Shown here one piece after another: positions 46,379 through 55,940 of a DNA stretch of 64,000 nt (position 1 is its first letter; each line of letters begins with the position of its first letter). The stretch covers positions 930,001 to 994,000 of the forward strand of contig NZ_CP092361.1 of NCBI RefSeq assembly GCF_022354465.1, given 5' to 3'. A program made the translations under genes and the position numbers. This DNA comes from Wielerella bovis. Its GTDB lineage: Bacteria > Pseudomonadota > Gammaproteobacteria > Burkholderiales > Neisseriaceae. The notes beneath the pieces are model-generated. The model searched no databases. It worked only from the letters and a program-made list of their open reading frames with translations, and was not told the origin of the DNA.

Positions 46379-47067
46379 TATTCTGCTAATAATTTGCGAA
46401 TATCTGCCGCAATTTGCGGTGCTTCTGCGCCAAAACGTTCTTGTATGGCAACATTGCCATTTTTGTCCAACAAATATGCGCCAGAAGTGTGGTCAACATT
46501 ATATATTTTATCTGATTTAATTTCAGTTTTTGCTGACACAATGCGGAATTGTTGTTTGATTTGTGCGATGTCGCGTCCCCCTTTTGTATCGGTTAAACCA
46601 ATAAACTCAGGATTGAATTGTGCCACATATTTGCCAATTAAATCAGGCGTATCACGTTCATAATCCACGCTGACAAATACCACCGCTACATCTTTTGCTT
46701 GCTCGCCCAGTTGTTTGAGCGTATCGCTGTATGTCAGCAATTCACTTGGACAAACATCGGGACAATGGGTGAAACCAAATGCCAAAATAACCACTTTCCC
46801 TTTCAGGCTGCTGATGCTAAATGGTTTACCCTTGCCATCGGTTAGCGTGAAATCGCCCCCCAAGTTTTCTTTACGCATATCCACACCAACCGAAACAATG
46901 TTGTTGTCGGCTGTATTGGATGCAGACGTATTAGTGGCGGAAGCAGGAGATTCTGCTTGAATTTCTTGTGCTGCTTGTGAAGCCAGTTGGCTGACACCTT
47001 CTTCTTGTTTACCACAAGCAGTTAAAGCCAATGCAGTAACAAGTGTACTTAATAATAATTTTTTCAT
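46378..47067 (-). CDS. SCO1/SenC family lipoprotein
   Basis: 229 aa. Signal MKKLLLSTLVTALALTAC with lipobox LTAC (Cys18). A Ser/Ala/Gln-rich linker leads to a thioredoxin-like domain with the copper/redox motif CPDVCPSE (AFGFTHCPDVC) and a distal His in NVDHTSGAYLLD. SCO proteins deliver copper to cytochrome oxidase or act as thiol reductases; in Neisseria a SCO protein also protects from oxidants. Anchored to the periplasmic face of a membrane. No oxidase genes are nearby. Confidence 0.92.
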   Translation of the reverse strand: MKKLLLSTLVTALALTACGKQEEGVSQLASQAAQEIQAESPASATNTSASNTADNNIVSVGVDMRKENLGGDFTLTDGKGKPFSISSLKGKVVILAFGFTHCPDVCPSELLTYSDTLKQLGEQAKDVAVVFVSVDYERDTPDLIGKYVAQFNPEFIGLTDTKGGRDIAQIKQQFRIVSAKTEIKSDKIYNVDHTSGAYLLDKNGNVAIQERFGAEAPQIAADIRKLLAE

Positions 47068-47127
47068 GATGTTTTATCTTTCTATTTGATAAAGTAAAGA
47101 AAATGTTTATTTCAGGCAGCCTGAAAA

Positions 47128-47814
47128 CTATTCAGGCAATGTTGCCGATCCCATGCGTTTTAAAATAATATTGGTTTTAGCACGCAAGCCTTTGTCGCGT
47201 GGATGGTCAATGTAAAACAAGGGTTTAGGCACACGCGCTGCTAATTGTGCCGCTTGAACTTTGCTTAAATCGGCTGCTGATTTGTGATAAAAAAACTGCG
47301 CTGCACTTTCGGCACCAAATACGCCATAACCCCATTCAATCACGTTTAAATACAGCGCGTAAATGCGGTCTTTATCGGTGGTGGCTTCCAACATGGCGGT
47401 TAAAGCGGCTTCTTCTGCTTTGCGAAAATAACTGCGTTGTTCGTTTAAAAACAAATTTTTGGCTAATTGCTGGCTGATGGTTGAGCCACCCGCACGAATT
47501 TTGCCACCGCGTTCATTGCGTTTCATCGCATTACGGATGCCATTCCAATCAAAGCCATTGTGTTCAGCAAAAGTCGCATCTTCCGAAGCAATCAAGGCTT
47601 TTTTCAAATTGATGGAAATTTTGTCATATGCGACCCAGCGATAATCCAGTTTGACATTGGGTTTGCTGCTCGCCAATTCGTCCATACGCATGGTCATGAA
47701 AGCGGTGCGATTGGGTGCAAGGGCGCGATAGCCGATGATGGTGCCATAGGCATACACATTAAACAAAATGAGTGCGGCAAACGGGGCTGCCAAAAGCCAT
47801 TTCAGGTATTTCAT
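47128..47814 (-). CDS. mtgA: Monofunctional peptidoglycan glycosyltransferase MtgA
   Basis: 228 aa from the ATG at 47814. One membrane anchor (YLKWLLAAPFAALILFNVYAYG) and a GT51 domain with catalytic Glu in ASEDATFAEHNGFDW and GGSTISQQLAKNLFL. It polymerises glycan strands in the periplasm. The start overlaps the aroE stop by ATGA, so the two are translationally coupled, although the functions are unrelated. Confidence 0.94.
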   Translation of the reverse strand: MKYLKWLLAAPFAALILFNVYAYGTIIGYRALAPNRTAFMTMRMDELASSKPNVKLDYRWVAYDKISINLKKALIASEDATFAEHNGFDWNGIRNAMKRNERGGKIRAGGSTISQQLAKNLFLNEQRSYFRKAEEAALTAMLEATTDKDRIYALYLNVIEWGYGVFGAESAAQFFYHKSAADLSKVQAAQLAARVPKPLFYIDHPRDKGLRAKTNIILKRMGSATLPE

Positions 47815-48629
47815 GCTGATAACTCCGCGCGTAGTGTTGCGATAACGGGGGCAATTTGCGGCGTAAATCCGCGCCATAATTGATAGGCGGCGGCGGCTTG
47901 TGCGACCAACATACCCAAACCATCGGCGGTATTTTGTGCGCCATGTTGGGCGGCAAATTGTAAAAATGCGGTTGGTTTTGCGCTGTAAAACATATCATAC
48001 GCCCACAGGCAGCCTGAAAATATTGGGGGCGAAATCGGGGGAATATCGCCTGATACGCTGCCTGATGTGGCGTTAATAATCAAGTCAAATTCGGGTTTCA
48101 AAGTGGCGAATTCTTGCGCGTGTATGCCAAATTGATTGGCTAAATCAATGGCTTTGCTGTGCGTGCGATTGGCAATCACAATGCGTTCTGGTTCACATGA
48201 TAATAGCGGCAAAATTACGCCACGCGCTGCGCCACCTGCGCCTAAAATCAAAATACGGCAGCCTGAAAGTGTGATGCCCAAATGGTCGCGTAAATCGCTG
48301 ACCAAGCCGATACCATCGGTATTATCGCCCAAAATCGTGCCATTGCTTTGCGGTATCAGCGTATTGACTGCGCTAGCGGCTTGGGCTCGTTTGCTCAATG
48401 CATCGCACAGGGAAAATGCGTGTTCTTTGAAAGGCAAGGTTACATTCGCACCGCAACCACCGTTAGCAAAAAATTGATTTAAGGCAGCCTGAAACGCTTC
48501 ACGATTATTTTCTACCAAAGTGCGTGTGTAGGAAATCTGCGCCTGTTCTTGTGCGGCGAATAAGCTGTGAATTTGAGGAGATTTGCTATGGGCGATAGGG
48601 TTGCCGAAAACAGTATATTGGGTGGTCAT
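47811..48629 (-). CDS. aroE: Shikimate dehydrogenase AroE
   Basis: 272 aa from the ATG at 48629 (MTTQYTVFGNPIAHSKSPQIHSLFA). An upstream extension is possible but does not look conserved. It has catalytic Lys in NVTLPFKEHAF, NADP-binding LILGAGGAARGVILPL and NRTHSKA for phosphate recognition. It reduces 3-dehydroshikimate. Two in-frame DUS occur. mtgA overlaps at the 3' end. Confidence 0.95.
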   Translation of the reverse strand: MTTQYTVFGNPIAHSKSPQIHSLFAAQEQAQISYTRTLVENNREAFQAALNQFFANGGCGANVTLPFKEHAFSLCDALSKRAQAASAVNTLIPQSNGTILGDNTDGIGLVSDLRDHLGITLSGCRILILGAGGAARGVILPLLSCEPERIVIANRTHSKAIDLANQFGIHAQEFATLKPEFDLIINATSGSVSGDIPPISPPIFSGCLWAYDMFYSAKPTAFLQFAAQHGAQNTADGLGMLVAQAAAAYQLWRGFTPQIAPVIATLRAELSA

Positions 48630-48727
48630 GGCTTTGAAATCAAATGAGGAATAGAATTTGTGGATTGTAGTGTGAATTGCTTGGAAAACCAAGTTTTTTC
48701 AGGGTTGTTCTGTATAAACATTATCAA

Positions 48728-48764
48728 AAAGGCAGCCTGAAAATATTTTCAGGCTGCCTATATG
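48728..48764. terminator. DUS-pair terminator after corC
   Basis: AAAAAGGCAGCCTGAAAATA and TATTTTCAGGCTGCCTATAT, perfect stem. Confidence 0.7.
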
Positions 48765-48767
48765 GCA

Positions 48768-49610
48768 TTATTCTTCCATTTCTTTTTCTTTAATGCGCGT
48801 TGCCATGAGCGTGTGCAAACGGCGATTATCTGCACGCGCAACATTGAACAACAAATCGCCCAATACCACTTTTTCGCCACGCACAGGTAAATGCCCCAAC
48901 TGATGAATGACTAAGCCACCAATCGTATCTGCTTCTTCGGTGCTGAATGTGGTGCCAAAATAGGCATTGATGTCTTCAATTTCGGTGGTGGCTTTAATAC
49001 GCCAACGTTCTGATGATACAGGGAAAATTTGGTCAGCACTGTCATCTTCGTCAAACTCGTCTTCAATTTTGCCGACAATCTGCTCAATCACATCTTCAAA
49101 GGTAACCAAGCCCGAAATGCCACCGTATTCGTCCACCACAATCGCCATATGATTGCGCTGTGTTTGAAATTCTTTAAGCAAAATATTCAAAGATTTGCTT
49201 TCTGGGACAAACACCGCAGGACGCAAAATATTTTCCAATTTGAAATGTTCGGGATTGAGCGTGTATTTCAGCAAATCTTTGGCGTGCAAAATGCCGATGA
49301 TGTGGTCTTTGTCTTCTTCAATCACAGGAAAACGTGAATGTGCGGTTTCCACCACATAAGCGATGATACGCTCCATGCTGTCGGTGGTTTTAATCACGTC
49401 CATTTGCGCGCGAGTCATCATGGCATCTCGCACATTCATTTCTTTGAATTTAAACAAATTTTCTATGCGAGACAAGGTGTCGCTGTCCAAGACATTGTGT
49501 TGGGTACTGCGGCGTAAAATATCGCGCAATTTGTCGGTGCTGTCGGGCGTATTGCTGCCTGAAACATGTTTAAACAATTTGTTGAGCAAACTGGGGGATT
49601 GACTGTCCAT
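48768..49610 (-). CDS. corC: CorC/YbeX-type transporter-associated protein with CBS domains
   Basis: 280 aa, cytoplasmic, without the DUF21 membrane part. NVRDAMMTRAQMDVIKTTDSMERIIAYVVETAHSRFPVIEEDKDHIIGILHAKDLLKY is the first CBS domain. AVFVPESKSLNILLKEFQTQRNHMAIVVDEYGGISGLVTFEDVIEQIVGKIEDEFDEDD is the second. A CorC_HlyC domain ends it (DTIGGLVIHQLGHLPVRGEKV). Linked to magnesium/cobalt handling and to ribosome-related functions through its neighbour ybeY. It lies downstream of ybeY on the same strand with a repeat element between. Confidence 0.88.
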   Translation of the reverse strand: MDSQSPSLLNKLFKHVSGSNTPDSTDKLRDILRRSTQHNVLDSDTLSRIENLFKFKEMNVRDAMMTRAQMDVIKTTDSMERIIAYVVETAHSRFPVIEEDKDHIIGILHAKDLLKYTLNPEHFKLENILRPAVFVPESKSLNILLKEFQTQRNHMAIVVDEYGGISGLVTFEDVIEQIVGKIEDEFDEDDSADQIFPVSSERWRIKATTEIEDINAYFGTTFSTEEADTIGGLVIHQLGHLPVRGEKVVLGDLLFNVARADNRRLHTLMATRIKEKEMEE

Positions 49611-49658
49611 TGTGGTTTTTCTGGGTAATAAAAGTATTTTATTTTTCAGGCTGTCTTA

Positions 49659-49766
49659 CAGTACACGACAAAAAACATTTCCGTAGGTCGGGCATTTATG
49701 CCCGACATCAGAAATCACGGCACATCGTCGGGCATGAATGCCCGACCTACAAAATGTCGTGTACTG
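49659..49766. repeat. 108-bp element with CAGTACACGACA ends and GTCGGGCAT palindrome
   Basis: CAGTACACGACA..TGTCGTGTACTG ends enclose GTAGGTCGGGCATTTATGCC and its inverted partner. Ends resemble those at 1455-1652; the core resembles that at 41486-41539. It lies between ybeY and corC. Confidence 0.65.
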
Positions 49767-49782
49767 AAAGGCCGCCTGAAAA

Positions 49783-50289
49783 TTAAGCATAAGGGTCGGC
49801 AATATGTAACTGTGCCAATAAATCGGTTTCCAAAGTTTCCATTTCTTCGGCTTCGGCATCGTCCATGTGGTCAAAACCGATTAAATGAAGCGTGCCGTGA
49901 ATGACTAAATGCGCGTAATGGTCATGCAGCGATTTGCCTTGTTCGGCGGCTTCGTGAGCAACAACTTGTGGGCAAATAATCAAATCGCCACGTAAAACAT
50001 CATCTTGTTCTACAAAAGAAAATTCGCCTTCATTGTGAGCAAAACTCAATACATTGGTGGCGTAATCTTTGTCGCGATAATCATGGTTGTAAGCACGCGC
50101 TTCGGCTTCGTCCAACAAAATCAATGAAATTTCGGCGCGGCGATAAAAGTTTTTCAGGGCGTGCCAAATCCATTGATAAAATTGTTTTTCGCTAGGCAGA
50201 TTATTTTCTTGGCTATCATTTTGATAATACAAAGAAAAGCGTTGTTTTTGAATGTATAAAAAAGGGAAATATTTGGTTTGTTTTTTCAT
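49783..50289 (-). CDS. ybeY: Endoribonuclease YbeY
   Basis: 168 aa. The zinc motif H-GTLHLIGFDH in LVIHGTLHLIGFDHMDDAEAEEM (about 131-150) and YRDKDYATNVLSFAHNEGEF identify YbeY, needed for 16S rRNA 3'-end maturation and ribosome quality control. The N-terminal 30 residues (MKKQTKYFPFLYIQKQRFSLYYQN) are longer than usual; a later start is possible. Upstream of corC on the same strand, as in other Proteobacteria. Confidence 0.95.
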   Translation of the reverse strand: MKKQTKYFPFLYIQKQRFSLYYQNDSQENNLPSEKQFYQWIWHALKNFYRRAEISLILLDEAEARAYNHDYRDKDYATNVLSFAHNEGEFSFVEQDDVLRGDLIICPQVVAHEAAEQGKSLHDHYAHLVIHGTLHLIGFDHMDDAEAEEMETLETDLLAQLHIADPYA

Positions 50290-50310
50290 AATTGGATTGT
50301 TTAAAACAGG

Positions 50311-50350
50311 TTTTCAGGCTGCCTTTTTTGGGATAGGCAGCCTGAAAAAA
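50311..50350. terminator. DUS-pair terminator between prmB and ybeY
   Basis: TTTTCAGGCTGCCTTTTTT and GGCAGCCTGAAAAAA arms with a short loop, bidirectional. Confidence 0.7.
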
Positions 50351-50351
50351 A

Positions 50352-51320
50352 TTATTTGATTTGTCCCAATAATTGTTCGCGTGTTAGCAAGAAAACGAAG
50401 CCGTCGCCGCCGCTGGTGTTTAGCCACATAAACGGTAATTCTGGATAGGCAGCTTCTAATGTTTCGCGATTGTGTCCAATTTCTACTAGCAATACGCCCA
50501 TTGGATTGAGGTATTTGGCTGCGTGGAGCAGGATTTGGCGTGTAGCATCTAAACCATCTTCGCCACTACCAAGTGCCAACTCGGGTTCATGCAAATATTC
50601 ATCGGGTAAATCGGCAACAGATTGTGCGTCCACATAGGGCGGATTGGAAATAATCAAATCATATGTGCCTTCCAAGCCTTCAAATAAATCGGTATGAATC
50701 AGGTTGATGCGGTTTTCCAAGCCGTATTCTTCCACGTTGATGGCGGCAACTTCCAGCGCATCTAAACTCAAATCCACCGCATCAATTTCGGCGGCGGGAT
50801 AGTGGTCGGCAAGTTGAATGGCAAGGCAGCCTGAACCTGTACACAAATCCAAAGCGCGATGCACCAATTCGGGATATTCAATCCATGGTGTGAGTGGTTC
50901 GCCAAGTAATTCGTAGATAAATGAACGCGGTACAATGACCCGTTCATCTACATAAAAATCGTAATCGCCTTGCCATGCTTGATTGGTAAGATACGCGGCT
51001 GGCACGCGTTCAATGACGCGGCGATACAATTTGTCCAGTAATTCTACACGCTCATCGTGCAGCAAAACGGCATCCAAATAGGGTTCCAGTGTATCCAATG
51101 GTAGATTGAGCGTGTGCAAAATCAAATAAGCGGCTTCATCGTGAGCGTTGTCGCTGCCGTGTCCAAACGATAATTGTGCTTGATTAAAACGGCTGACGGC
51201 GAAACGCAAAACATCGCGCACGGTTTTCAGGCTGCTTTCGGCTTGGGTAAACAGGTTTTCCAAGTGAGCGATGAATGGGTCTTCTTCGGAAGTGGGTAGG
51301 TTGTTTGTTTGATGAGACAT
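50352..51320 (-). CDS. prmB: Ribosomal protein L3 glutamine methyltransferase PrmB
   Basis: 322 aa. The N-terminal helical domain (VLRFAVSRFNQAQLSFGHGSDNAHDEAAYLILHTLNLPLD) has the PrmB-specific HGxxNAxDEAAxL pattern. The Rossmann domain has LCTGSGCLAIQLA (SAM-binding, near 160) and the catalytic NPPY (LIISNPPYVDA, near 228). It methylates Gln of ribosomal protein L3. It differs from PrmC by this N-terminus. Monocistronic. Confidence 0.93.
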   Translation of the reverse strand: MSHQTNNLPTSEEDPFIAHLENLFTQAESSLKTVRDVLRFAVSRFNQAQLSFGHGSDNAHDEAAYLILHTLNLPLDTLEPYLDAVLLHDERVELLDKLYRRVIERVPAAYLTNQAWQGDYDFYVDERVIVPRSFIYELLGEPLTPWIEYPELVHRALDLCTGSGCLAIQLADHYPAAEIDAVDLSLDALEVAAINVEEYGLENRINLIHTDLFEGLEGTYDLIISNPPYVDAQSVADLPDEYLHEPELALGSGEDGLDATRQILLHAAKYLNPMGVLLVEIGHNRETLEAAYPELPFMWLNTSGGDGFVFLLTREQLLGQIK

Positions 51321-51474
51321 GGTGGCTAGGGAAAAAATAAAAGTATTATTATAGCGATTTTTATTGATTATGGCAGATAAAAGGCAGCCTGAAACGTTTG
51401 TGTTGTTTTTCTTTGATGCAGTTTTCTAACTTTAATCGTTCCTATAAATATGAATACAAGGTTTCAGGCTGCCT

Positions 51475-53244
51475 TTATTCGCATCCTCCTACAATATTGA
51501 CACTTTGCGTATGAAATTTGTCTAATGTGCTGCGGTGTCCAACGCTGACGATGATGCTGTCGGGTAATTTGGCGCGGATTAGGCGATAAAGTGCTGCTTC
51601 GGTTGGTTCGTCTAATGCGGCAGTGGCTTCGTCTAACAAAATCAATTTGGGTTTTGCTAATAAGATGCGTACAAAGGCGATGCGTTGTAATTCACCTGGT
51701 GACAAAATATGTTGCCAATCTTTGATTTTGTGTAAATGTTCGCGCATATAGGCGAGTGAACAGGCGTGTAGGGCAGCGTGTAAAGTGGTTTCGTCTGGTA
51801 ATAAATTGGGATAACAAATGGCTTCTTTCAGGCTGCCTTGTGGGACATAAGCACGTTGCGGTACAAACATGGTTTCTTGCATATCGGGGGCAGCGATGTA
51901 TCCTGACCCACCATGTGTCCATAATCCTGCTAGTAAGCGTAGTAACGAGGTTTTACCGCAGCCTGAAGGTCCTTTTATCAGTAGACTTTCGCCATTTTTA
52001 ACAGATAAGTTGATGTTATCAATCAAAATATCGCCATGTGGACGTAATAATGCGATATTTTGAATTTTCAGGCTGCCTTGTGTGATTTCGCGTTCAGGCT
52101 GCATGGGATGTGGGTCGGTTTCGGTGCTGGCGAGAAAGCCGCTTAAACGTTCCAAGCGAGCGCGATAGGCAGTAAAGTTTTCGTAAAATAGGCGGAAAAA
52201 TGATAAGGCGCGTTGTAATCGGGCAAATGCTTGTACGGTTTGTTGAATATCGCCAAGTTTAATTTGTCCTGCAAATAGGCGCGGTGCTTGTAAAATAATG
52301 GGCAGCAGTTGGATACCTTGACTGAACATGTCGTTAAATCCGCTTAATGTTACGCTTTGACGAGCAATGCGCCAGCGATTACGGATAATATCGGCAAAGC
52401 GTTGCGATAATCGTTGTTGTTCTACTGACTCGCCGTGATAAAAGGCGACACTTTCGGCATGGTCGCGTACGCGAATGAGTGAATAGCGGTAGTCGCCATT
52501 CAGTCGTTCATTTTCATAGTGGTATTTAATTAATGGGTTACCAATCCACATGGCGGCAAAGGTGGCAAGTATCACGAAAATAAAGACGAAAAAAACCAGC
52601 CCGTGTGGAATGCTGATGCCAAATATATTGAGTACGCCTGCCAAGCCCCATAAAACAATACCAAATTCTAGCGACGAGATGACGGAATTGAGCATACCTC
52701 GCACAAATTCTATGGTGTTGGCGATAAATTCTTGTGCATCTTGTTGAATACGTTGGTCAATATTGTCAGGGGTATGGTGGCGATTTTGTAGGCGATAGTA
52801 GTTTTTGTTGGCGAGCCAGCGTGTAATGAGAACACGATTGAGTCGCTCTGACCATTTTATGGCAAGAGCTTGGTCAAAAAAGTCGTTGATGACGCCGTTA
52901 AATGTGCGTAGCAGAACAACGCTGGCATTCATGGCGGCGAATTGCCAAAATGCGTTAACGTTCATGTCTTGCATGGATGTATATAAACCACTTGACATAA
53001 ACGTGCTTAATACATTTAGGCGGATTTCGGTTAGCAGCAAAAGAATCATTATGGCGATGAAGCCTATGATTTTCAGGCTGCTTTTGGTGTCTAGGCAGGG
53101 GGCAAGGACATGGCTGAATTGTTTACCAAAACGGGTAAAATATGCCAGTAAAACAGTGGTAATGATGAGTATGAGTGTAACTCCACCAAAGGTTTGTAGT
53201 AACCACAATGGGGTGGCATTCAAAGTAATTTGCCATTTTTGCAT
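51475..53244 (-). CDS. ABC transporter, fused permease and ATPase (SbmA/YddA type)
   Basis: 589 aa. The N-terminal ABC_membrane_2-type domain has about five or six membrane segments, with the EFIANTIEFVRGMLNSVISSLEFGIVLWGL stretch. The C-terminal ATPase has Walker A GPSGCGKTSLLRLLAGL (near 424), signature LSPGELQRIAFVRILLAKPKLILLDEATAALD, and H-loop VSVGHRS. It resembles E. coli YddA, the SbmA/BacA relatives that carry their own ATPase. Substrate unknown. It lies 75 bp downstream of the TonB-dependent receptor on the same strand, with a DUS-pair hairpin between. A role in handling the siderophore taken up by that receptor is possible but not shown. Confidence 0.85.
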   Translation of the reverse strand: MQKWQITLNATPLWLLQTFGGVTLILIITTVLLAYFTRFGKQFSHVLAPCLDTKSSLKIIGFIAIMILLLLTEIRLNVLSTFMSSGLYTSMQDMNVNAFWQFAAMNASVVLLRTFNGVINDFFDQALAIKWSERLNRVLITRWLANKNYYRLQNRHHTPDNIDQRIQQDAQEFIANTIEFVRGMLNSVISSLEFGIVLWGLAGVLNIFGISIPHGLVFFVFIFVILATFAAMWIGNPLIKYHYENERLNGDYRYSLIRVRDHAESVAFYHGESVEQQRLSQRFADIIRNRWRIARQSVTLSGFNDMFSQGIQLLPIILQAPRLFAGQIKLGDIQQTVQAFARLQRALSFFRLFYENFTAYRARLERLSGFLASTETDPHPMQPEREITQGSLKIQNIALLRPHGDILIDNINLSVKNGESLLIKGPSGCGKTSLLRLLAGLWTHGGSGYIAAPDMQETMFVPQRAYVPQGSLKEAICYPNLLPDETTLHAALHACSLAYMREHLHKIKDWQHILSPGELQRIAFVRILLAKPKLILLDEATAALDEPTEAALYRLIRAKLPDSIIVSVGHRSTLDKFHTQSVNIVGGCE

Positions 53245-53259
53245 GGTATTTTTTAAGAA

Positions 53260-53310
53260 TAGGCAGCCTGAAAATAGTATCCACTGTGTTTTCAGGCTGC
53301 CTATTTTTGA
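53260..53310. terminator. DUS-pair terminator after the TonB-dependent receptor
   Basis: Inverted DUS pair, 21-base loop, lying between the receptor and the ABC transporter gene. Confidence 0.6.
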
Positions 53311-53319
53311 TAATGTTAA

Positions 53320-55515
53320 TTAAAATGACCAATCGGCTTTCAACCAGAATGTGCGTGGCATACCAACTACAGCGAAACTGCGGTCATATTGTCCGCGTTG
53401 TACTTGCCAATAGGCTTTGTTAAATACATTTTCTACTGCGCCACTAATGGTAACATTTTGATTGTTTTTTAGTTTTAAGCCATATTTTGCGCCAACATCA
53501 ACTAATGTGTATGAAGGGAAAGCGTATTGTTTTTGTGTATCTTGATACGATTTACCAAAATGGCTGATGCTGGTGTTCAGAGTTAAACCGTTTACATAAG
53601 GCGTATCCCATTCAACGCCTGCTTTGGCGATGATGCGCGGATTGGCAACTTGTACGCCGTTTACTAAATTATCTGCATAATTTGGATAATCGTGCACACG
53701 AGATTGCAAATACATCAAACCAAAATTGGGACGCAATGTGCCGTTCATGAGGTTGGCATAGGCATTCAATTCTATACCACGATTGCGCTCTTTGCCTTGC
53801 TCTTTTCCTGCGTAAACAGAGCCTGTTGCAGCAAGACGTGCGTAATCAGTATTCGATGCATTGCCACCTCGCCAGTAGCCAGGACGTGTGATTTGGAATG
53901 CGTTTAATGTGGTTACAATATCGCCCCAGTTTTTGCGGACACCAATTTCAAATTGACGGCTGACACGAGGGTCTGCCATAGTGGTATCCCCTGTTGTGAT
54001 ATCGGTAGAAACTGCACCAGGTTCCAAATCTTCCATGTAGTTTGCATACACGGTTAAGTTGGGATTAGGTACCCATGCTGCCATAGCCATTGGGCTGAAA
54101 CGTGACGCATCTACCGACGTTTGTCTGATGTAATTATCTTGTTTAATCATTTGATAACGTCCACCCAAAGTGAGTCGGTATTGATTGTCCATCACGCCAA
54201 AAGTATTCGCCAATGCCAAGCTATCCACCACTACTTTGGAATGGACGCTTGGATTGGGATTCCAAGCTGTACCTACATTGCTATCCAAAGCCGCTAATTG
54301 TGAGGGAATATCCAACGCAGGATTAATTGTGGCAGCAGTGGTTTGACGTGCGCCTTGATAAGTTAAACGTTTGCGGATAATACGGTCATACGCCACATTC
54401 CAGCTATTGCTCACACTTTCTAAATCAAAATCGCCACGCGCTGCCAAGTTCATACTCAATGTTTTAAACCGTTGGTCGGTTAAACGTGCGCGGCCAGATT
54501 GATATGTTAAGCCACTTTTAGATGCGGTGGGTGAAGCAAAATTTCCCTCATAACGGGCATCGTTGTAGCCTATACCACCTGTAATTTGCACGTTATCAGT
54601 AGCATCATATTCAAATGTCGCCATATTGGTTTGGCTGCGCGTATTTTGTGCCTGCCAACTTGGTGCCAAATTCACATCGCCACTTGGTGCATCAAACAAA
54701 CGACCTTGTGCATTTTGAATATCCTGAATGCGCGCACGACCACCATGTGTTTTACGTTTTGCATAAATACTGTCTACTGATGCACGCAGTCTTTCTCCAC
54801 GATAATCAGCATTCACAGAAAATTCCTTATTATTTTCGTCATAGCCTTCGCGTGGCGTATCACCTGCACGCATCAAGCCATTTACACGAACACCCCATTC
54901 TTTGCGTTCACCAAAACGTTGTCCCAAATCTGCCGCAACTTGTCCGCGCGAGTCGCTGAACCAGGCTGTACTAATTTTGCGATTACCTTTATTGGACGCT
55001 TTTTTCGTCTCCATATTAACTGCACCCGAAACCGCACCTTCTGGATCCATACCCGTAACAGCGGTTGATGCGCCTTTAATCAGTTGTGCTGAACCAATGT
55101 GGACACTTGCCGTACCTTGTGTGCCATACATACCAGCCAGACCATTGACGCTAAATTGTCGTGCATCAAGTTGATAACCACGGAAATACAAACCTGTCAG
55201 CGTATTGCTTTCGCCACCAAATTGCCATGTAGAAGCATCTTTTTTTGCAATAGCATCTACTAATGTTCGTTGCTGCGAATCATTGAGATATTTTTCATCA
55301 TAATTAACAACCGTAATCGGCACTTGGAAAGCATGTACTTTCCCCAATAGCCCCAGATTTGCTGTATCACGCAGATTACCATCGCTAGCTTTGGATAGTG
55401 CTCGAACACGTTTGACAACAACATTTTGTAATTCTTGTTGATGAGGTGTGGTTTCAGCAGAAGCGATGCCTACGCTTAAACTGAATAATGCAAGTGGTAG
55501 ATATTTTAATTTCAT
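53320..55515 (-). CDS. TonB-dependent siderophore receptor
   Basis: 731 aa. Signal peptide MKLKYLPLALFSLSVGIASA, a TonB-box-like NVVVKRV, a plug domain (GLYFRGYQLDARQFSVNGLAGM..SVHIGSAQLIKGASTAVTGMDPEGAVSGAVNMETKKA) and a 22-strand barrel ending in the aromatic TFWLKADWSF with terminal Phe. The plug pattern fits the siderophore receptor group that takes up ferric hydroxamates (FhuE/FcuA-like); the ligand cannot be told. There is no DUS in the gene, which suggests acquisition or strong constraint. A possible Fur site lies upstream. Confidence 0.9.
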   Translation of the reverse strand: MKLKYLPLALFSLSVGIASAETTPHQQELQNVVVKRVRALSKASDGNLRDTANLGLLGKVHAFQVPITVVNYDEKYLNDSQQRTLVDAIAKKDASTWQFGGESNTLTGLYFRGYQLDARQFSVNGLAGMYGTQGTASVHIGSAQLIKGASTAVTGMDPEGAVSGAVNMETKKASNKGNRKISTAWFSDSRGQVAADLGQRFGERKEWGVRVNGLMRAGDTPREGYDENNKEFSVNADYRGERLRASVDSIYAKRKTHGGRARIQDIQNAQGRLFDAPSGDVNLAPSWQAQNTRSQTNMATFEYDATDNVQITGGIGYNDARYEGNFASPTASKSGLTYQSGRARLTDQRFKTLSMNLAARGDFDLESVSNSWNVAYDRIIRKRLTYQGARQTTAATINPALDIPSQLAALDSNVGTAWNPNPSVHSKVVVDSLALANTFGVMDNQYRLTLGGRYQMIKQDNYIRQTSVDASRFSPMAMAAWVPNPNLTVYANYMEDLEPGAVSTDITTGDTTMADPRVSRQFEIGVRKNWGDIVTTLNAFQITRPGYWRGGNASNTDYARLAATGSVYAGKEQGKERNRGIELNAYANLMNGTLRPNFGLMYLQSRVHDYPNYADNLVNGVQVANPRIIAKAGVEWDTPYVNGLTLNTSISHFGKSYQDTQKQYAFPSYTLVDVGAKYGLKLKNNQNVTISGAVENVFNKAYWQVQRGQYDRSFAVVGMPRTFWLKADWSF

Positions 55516-55567
55516 AATAAATAACTATATTTTGTGAAGAGAGGTAAAAATATGTATTTTAATATAG

Positions 55568-55586
55568 AATACAAATTATTATCAAT
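55568..55586 (-). promoter_or_regulatory. Possible Fur box upstream of the siderophore receptor
   Basis: On the minus strand TTGATAATAATTTGTATTC resembles GATAATGATAATCATTATC in its left half only. About 55 bp upstream of the start codon. Confidence 0.3.
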
Positions 55587-55605
55587 TTTTTTAGTAGGAT
55601 AAAAA

Positions 55606-55653
55606 ATAGGCAGCCTGAAAATTCTGATTAATAGAGGTTTCAGGCTGCCTAAT
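55606..55653. terminator. DUS-pair hairpin
   Basis: Inverted DUS pair with a 19-base loop, upstream of the receptor and next to the 164-bp element. Confidence 0.5.
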
Positions 55654-55689
55654 TATTTGAGTAAATTAATAATTTATATTGCTTATCTT

Positions 55690-55853
55690 AGAACCTGTGT
55701 TCGTAAGATTGATAGCTTGATTTTATTGTCAATTCATGCGAATACAAGGCGGCTTCCCACGCCAATATTGAACATATTGGCGTGGGAAGCCAACGCAGTA
55801 GTCGTATGAATTGGCGATAAAAGCAAGCTATTAAGATTATGAACACAGGTTCT
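55690..55853. mobile_element. 164-bp palindromic element, copy A
   Basis: AGAACCTGTGTTCGTAAG at the left and CTTAATAGCTTGC..GAACACAGGTTCT-type sequence at the right. The whole unit is an imperfect palindrome with a perfect centre CTTCCCACGCCAATAT / ATATTGGCGTGGGAAG. TTA flanks both ends. No coding capacity. An identical inverted copy is at 61335-61498. Confidence 0.8.
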
Positions 55854-55940
55854 TAAAATTAAATCATGTCAAGAGATGTCTAAATCTGACAAATTAATTA
55901 TTGAGATAGCAGCTTTTTCATAGAATAAAAAACACAAATT

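Noticed and set aside
51475-55515. Reading the ABC transporter and siderophore receptor as a proven siderophore operon
   Set aside because: Same strand and near, but a DUS-pair hairpin lies between and SbmA/YddA-type transporters have other substrates; kept only as a possibility.
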